A stretch of DNA of 7,325 bases from Luminiphilus sp. (lineage in GTDB: Bacteria > Pseudomonadota > Gammaproteobacteria > Pseudomonadales > Halieaceae). The notes below the pieces were generated by a model. The model was not told where the DNA came from and searched no databases. It saw only the letters and a program-made list of their open reading frames with translations. Position numbers and translations under genes: made by a program. This document shows positions 4,126 through 7,325 of this stretch, one piece after another (the first letter of the stretch is position 1; every line of letters begins with the position of its first letter). The DNA is taken from positions 1 to 7,325 of the forward strand of contig JAQXEB010000066.1 in NCBI GenBank assembly GCA_029251065.1, in the 5' to 3' direction.

Positions 4126-6738
4126 ATGCACATACTTACCAAATTACGTCTAGGGTCCGTTACAGCCACTTTAATAGTCCTGCTAACACAGTCATTTCAC
4201 AGTTACGCGCAACCCGAAGACCTACCTCATAGCGGCCTTGTTCAACACGCTTCGGGCGGCTACGCACCCGACGCTGTCATCGTTAAGTTTAGGCCATCCG
4301 CAAACGCGAGTAATAAAGCGCGCGCGCGCGGCTTAGTCAATGCCCTGTCCAAACGCGAATACCGTATTGTAAAGGGATTAGAAAAGCTCAAGCTAAAGCC
4401 TAATCAATCTGTCAATAAAGCAGTAAGAGCGCTCTCTAAACTTCCCTTTGTTGAGTATGCAGAACCCGATTACCGTGTTCAAAAAGCGACCAACGACACC
4501 TACTACGATCTCCTGTACGCCATCGATAATAGCGGACAGGCCGTAGCCGGACTGTCGGGTACACCCGATGCCGACATGGACGTGCTTGAAGCCTGGAATA
4601 TCCAAACGGGTGATCCAGATCTGATTATCGCGGTCATTGATGAAGGCGTCGTCTGGGATCACCCAGACTTAGCCAATAACATGTGGGTCAACACTGGAGA
4701 GATCGCAGGCAATGGCGTGGACGATGACGGCAACGGCTTCGTCGATGATGTCTATGGCTACGATTTTTATGACAATGACGGCGACCCGCGAGATGAAGGA
4801 GGTCATGGCACCCACGTGGCGGGCACCATTTGTGCTGAAGCAAATAACAATGAAGGGATTGTCGGTGTGGTCCAGCAATGCAGGATCATGGCTCTGCGCT
4901 TTCTAGGCCCGCAGGGTGGCACGACTTCTGGTGGCATCGCCTCTCTTGATTACGCCGTGCAAATGGGCGCTACCATCTCCAATAACAGTTGGGGCGGCGG
5001 TGGTTTCTCACAGGCGCTCTATGACTCGATCGCGGCCGCGCGCGACGCCGACCACGTGTTCTTGGCCGCGGCGGGGAACGACGGCACCAACAATGACAAT
5101 ATTCCTCACTACCCCTCAAACTACAATTTACCGAACGTTATCTCGGTTGCCGCCACCGACAACAACGACTTACGCGCAAGTTTCTCAAACTACGGCGCCA
5201 CCTCAGTGGACATTGGTGCACCAGGCGTAGATATAGCAAGTACCTACACATCGGGCGGCACGGTGCCTTACAGCTACTTAAGCGGCACTTCGATGGCAAC
5301 ACCCAACGTGACCGGTGTGGTCGCGCTCATCCGCAGCGAATTTCCGGATTGGAACTACCAGCAGGTCATTGACCATCTCTACGCAACTGCGCGCCCTGCA
5401 GGATCGATGGCCGGCATCACCACAACAGGGGCTATTGCCAATGCTGAGGCAGCGATGGCGGGCGGAGAGCCCCCGACGCCACCGTTAGCACCCTCAGACC
5501 TATCAGCCTCAGCCACATCAGACACCGCCATTTCACTGACCTGGGCTGATAATTCGGATAATGAGTCTGTGTTTGTCGTCGAGCGGGACGGTCAAGCACT
5601 GAGCACCACAGCTTCCGCTAATGCCACCTCCTTTGAGGATACAGGTCTCGCGGGAGCAACGCCCTATAGTTACCGCATCAAAGCCCGAAATTCAGCGGGT
5701 GACAGTGCTTGGTCGAATGCGGCTGATGCGACTACCGACACGCCACCACCCTACCAAACGGTGTTAGCCAGCAGTGAAGCCACGCTGGCCGGTACCCTGG
5801 TGGCGGGCAGCTACACCCGGACCTTTGACGTGGACGGCTTGCTCGAACAAATTCGAGAGCGAGAGTCCGGTGGCAAGCAAAATCGACGCTACAGTTATAT
5901 GGATCATCAGTGGTCTCTCGCGTCACCCTCAGGTGCCGCGTCGCTTAGCGTGACCGGCTATTCTGGCAACAGTTCTGACGGCGACCGTTTTGAGCTCTCC
6001 TACAGCACGGGCGGCGGATTCACGTTCTTCTGCGAGCTACCGATCGGGTCCTCGTCAACCTGCTCAACCAGCTTTGAGATGCCAAGTGCAGGGACCGTTA
6101 CGGTGCGCGTGACGGACACCAACCAGGCGAGAGGTGCTAGAGCCTTAGACAGCGTCTTCATCGACCAGATTCAGATGCTTGTCGAGTCCAACACGGGTCC
6201 TGTAACACTGCCGCTCGCGCCAACCGCGCTCTCCGGCGACGCTAGCACACCTGGACAGATCACTCTGAACTGGGCGGACAACGCCGACAACGAGACGAGC
6301 TATTCGGTTCAGAGATCTGATATTGGCGGCAGTTGGTCGACCATCGCTGCACTCGGTGCCAATTCACAGAGTGTTGTGGACGACACCGTTGCGTCACTGA
6401 CGACCTACAACTACCGCGTCCTGGCGAGTAATAGCGCAGGCGATTCGGCGAGCACCAGCATTCAAATCACCTCTGCTGAACAAGTGGCCCCGAGCATCGC
6501 GTTGTCTGCCAGTGGCTACAAGCGCAAAGGCTGGCAAAACGTCGACGCTTCATGGACCTCAGATGGCACCGCGGTTGTGTTGTATCGAAACACAGTCGGG
6601 GTCTACAGTGGAACAGGCAGCTCCCACACTGACGCGCGCATTTCAAAAGGCGGAGCCGTGTATGACTACCAAGTCTGTCCGCAGGGCGTGGCGAGGGGGA
6701 GTGAGAGCTGCTCAAATGTTGTAAGAATTGTTTTCTAG
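4126..6738 (+). CDS. Secreted subtilisin-family (S8) serine protease with FnIII and accessory C-terminal domains
   Basis: This 870-residue precursor is a peptidase exported by Sec and probably released outside the cell. Residues 1-28 are a signal peptide (MHILTKLRLG, hydrophobic core, cut after SYA). Residues ~46-119 are an inhibitory propeptide (DAVIVKFRP to EYAEPDYRVQ). The catalytic domain (~120-445) has the full triad and oxyanion residue: Asp172 in VIDEGV, His227 in GGHGTHVAGTI, Asn318 in AAAGNDG and Ser389 in SGTSMATP. An Asp/Asn-rich loop (196-224) probably binds calcium. Then follow a fibronectin type III domain (452-537), a beta-sandwich of about 145 residues (545-690, with RERESGGKQNRRYSYMDHQW), a second FnIII (696-785) and an ~84-residue C-terminal domain (787-870). 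Cysteine pairs 236/252, 636/646 and 851/862 suggest disulfides. VIDEGV has Glu173 where Thr or Ser is usual. No lipobox, autotransporter barrel or sorting tail is seen; type II secretion is an inference. It is monocistronic, with its own terminator. Confidence 0.93.
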   Translation: MHILTKLRLGSVTATLIVLLTQSFHSYAQPEDLPHSGLVQHASGGYAPDAVIVKFRPSANASNKARARGLVNALSKREYRIVKGLEKLKLKPNQSVNKAVRALSKLPFVEYAEPDYRVQKATNDTYYDLLYAIDNSGQAVAGLSGTPDADMDVLEAWNIQTGDPDLIIAVIDEGVVWDHPDLANNMWVNTGEIAGNGVDDDGNGFVDDVYGYDFYDNDGDPRDEGGHGTHVAGTICAEANNNEGIVGVVQQCRIMALRFLGPQGGTTSGGIASLDYAVQMGATISNNSWGGGGFSQALYDSIAAARDADHVFLAAAGNDGTNNDNIPHYPSNYNLPNVISVAATDNNDLRASFSNYGATSVDIGAPGVDIASTYTSGGTVPYSYLSGTSMATPNVTGVVALIRSEFPDWNYQQVIDHLYATARPAGSMAGITTTGAIANAEAAMAGGEPPTPPLAPSDLSASATSDTAISLTWADNSDNESVFVVERDGQALSTTASANATSFEDTGLAGATPYSYRIKARNSAGDSAWSNAADATTDTPPPYQTVLASSEATLAGTLVAGSYTRTFDVDGLLEQIRERESGGKQNRRYSYMDHQWSLASPSGAASLSVTGYSGNSSDGDRFELSYSTGGGFTFFCELPIGSSSTCSTSFEMPSAGTVTVRVTDTNQARGARALDSVFIDQIQMLVESNTGPVTLPLAPTALSGDASTPGQITLNWADNADNETSYSVQRSDIGGSWSTIAALGANSQSVVDDTVASLTTYNYRVLASNSAGDSASTSIQITSAEQVAPSIALSASGYKRKGWQNVDASWTSDGTAVVLYRNTVGVYSGTGSSHTDARISKGGAVYDYQVCPQGVARGSESCSNVVRIVF

Positions 6739-6754
6739 CCGACCTGCGTATCCG

Positions 6755-6778
6755 AGGCGGGCATGTCCCGCCTTTTTT
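6755..6778 (+). terminator. Intrinsic terminator of the protease gene
   Basis: AGGCGGG (6755-6761) and CCCGCCT (6767-6773) form a perfect 7-bp GC-rich stem around the loop CATGT, followed directly by six T residues (6773-6778). It starts 16 bases after the protease stop. There is no T run on the opposite strand, so it is not an obvious terminator for the converging yheS gene, which ends at 6851. Confidence 0.9.
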
Positions 6779-6850
6779 ATGCTTGGTCAGCTTTAACGAA
6801 GTCGACGCTGATTGATTGCGCGTGGGTACTGCAGATCACGATCCCAAAGC

Positions 6851-7325
6851 TCAGCCCGAGTGTGGACTTGCACTCTCAAGCGCTTCTTGCTGCTCCATCC
6901 ACGTCTCTTCGACCGTTGCAATTTGGACTTTTAATGCGCCCTCGGACTTAACCAGTTCTGCGAGCTTATCTCGGGCACCTTCATCGTAGAGCTCGGGCAG
7001 TGCGAGCGCTGCTTGCAAGGTCGCCAAGTTACTTTGTAGGCTTTCAAGCTCCCGCTCCGTCTTTTGCAACGCCTTTTGCAAAGGCCTTAACGCTGCGCGC
7101 TCCTCAGCCGAACTCTGCCGACGCCCCTTCCCAGAAGGAGACGGCTCTTTTACTTGATTTTTGACACTCGGTGATTTGTTCACCTCGCGTGTGGACGTCG
7201 GATCGCCAGACAGGACCCACTGCTCGTAACTTGCCAAATCACCGGGGTATTCATTGATTTTGCCATCATCAACCAACCACAGTGACTCCGTGACGTGGCG
7301 CAACAAATGGCGATCGTGACTGACC
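6851..7325 (-). CDS. yheS: ABC-F ATPase YheS, C-terminal part (5' end outside window)
   Basis: The frame enters from the right edge already open, giving the last 157 residues; YheS proteins are about 640 residues long, so some three-quarters lie outside. The first visible residues, VSHDRHLLRHVTESLWLVDDG, are the end of the second ATPase domain with its H-loop histidine (SHD). The link NEYPGDLASYEQWV follows, then a basic, polar linker and a C-terminal coiled coil (about residues 80-150: LRPLQKALQKTERELESLQ, LPELYDEGARDKL, VEETWMEQQEALE). This tail, including the 'ELYD' turn, is characteristic of YheS rather than Uup or EttA. ABC-F proteins have two ATPase domains and no membrane segment, and act on ribosomes in the cytoplasm. 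YheS has been linked to translation problems on the ribosome, but its role is less well defined than that of EttA. The gene converges on the protease; it ends in TGA with no evident terminator of its own. Confidence 0.92.
   Translation of the reverse strand, partial: VSHDRHLLRHVTESLWLVDDGKINEYPGDLASYEQWVLSGDPTSTREVNKSPSVKNQVKEPSPSGKGRRQSSAEERAALRPLQKALQKTERELESLQSNLATLQAALALPELYDEGARDKLAELVKSEGALKVQIATVEETWMEQQEALESASPHSG

Noticed and set aside
4916..5230. 104-codon plus-strand open frame inside the protease gene
   Set aside because: It is a shifted-frame shadow of the catalytic domain; the true frame carries the oxyanion Asn and conserved S8 motifs over the same bases.
6467..6715. 82-codon minus-strand open frame
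   Set aside because: It is antisense to the conserved C-terminal protease domain, and its Ser/Cys/Arg-rich translation looks like chance.
6779..6850. Search for a small gene or minus-strand terminator between the protease terminator and yheS
   Set aside because: I saw no start with a ribosome binding site, no stable hairpin and no T run for the minus strand in these 72 bases.

Overview
The window looks like chromosomal DNA from a Gram-negative gammaproteobacterium, probably marine (a Halieaceae/OM60-like or related lineage is my guess). This rests on the clear YheS-type ABC-F tail, a DUF1415 protein, a CurA-type reductase, and a secreted subtilase with accessory C-terminal domains typical of marine gammaproteobacteria. 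Base composition is moderate to slightly GC-rich throughout, with no sign of a sharp compositional break. I see no rRNA, tRNA, IS element, CRISPR array or replication origin.

Layout, left to right. (1) Positions 2-1042, plus strand: the C-terminal 346 residues of a large BNR/VPS10-like beta-propeller exoprotein. (2) Positions 1043-1362: a 320-base gap with no intact gene. It carries a start-less open stretch (1138-1311) that shares an exact 19-base, in-frame repeat with the end of the propeller gene. (3) Positions 1363-2358, plus: a CurA-like NADP-dependent reductase followed by a strong 14-bp hairpin. (4) Positions 2570-3133 and 3266-3688, both minus: a DUF1415 protein and an unrecognised 140-residue exported protein. 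(5) Positions 3689-4125: a 437-base divergent intergenic region. (6) Positions 4126-6738, plus: a multidomain secreted subtilisin-family (S8) protease with all catalytic residues in place, closed by a textbook intrinsic terminator. (7) Positions 6851-7325, minus: the C-terminal tail of YheS, which runs off the right edge.

The genes do not form one obvious pathway or operon. Each is flanked by its own spacer, and strand changes three times. Three of the six products (propeller protein, 140-residue protein, subtilase) are predicted to work outside the cytoplasm, which suggests a scavenging or surface-active lifestyle, but I see no direct link among them. I did not find convincing evidence of a new multi-gene system. 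The observations most worth a second look are the 19-base in-frame repeat with its relic reading frame, the domain layout of the protease, and the unrecognised exported protein.
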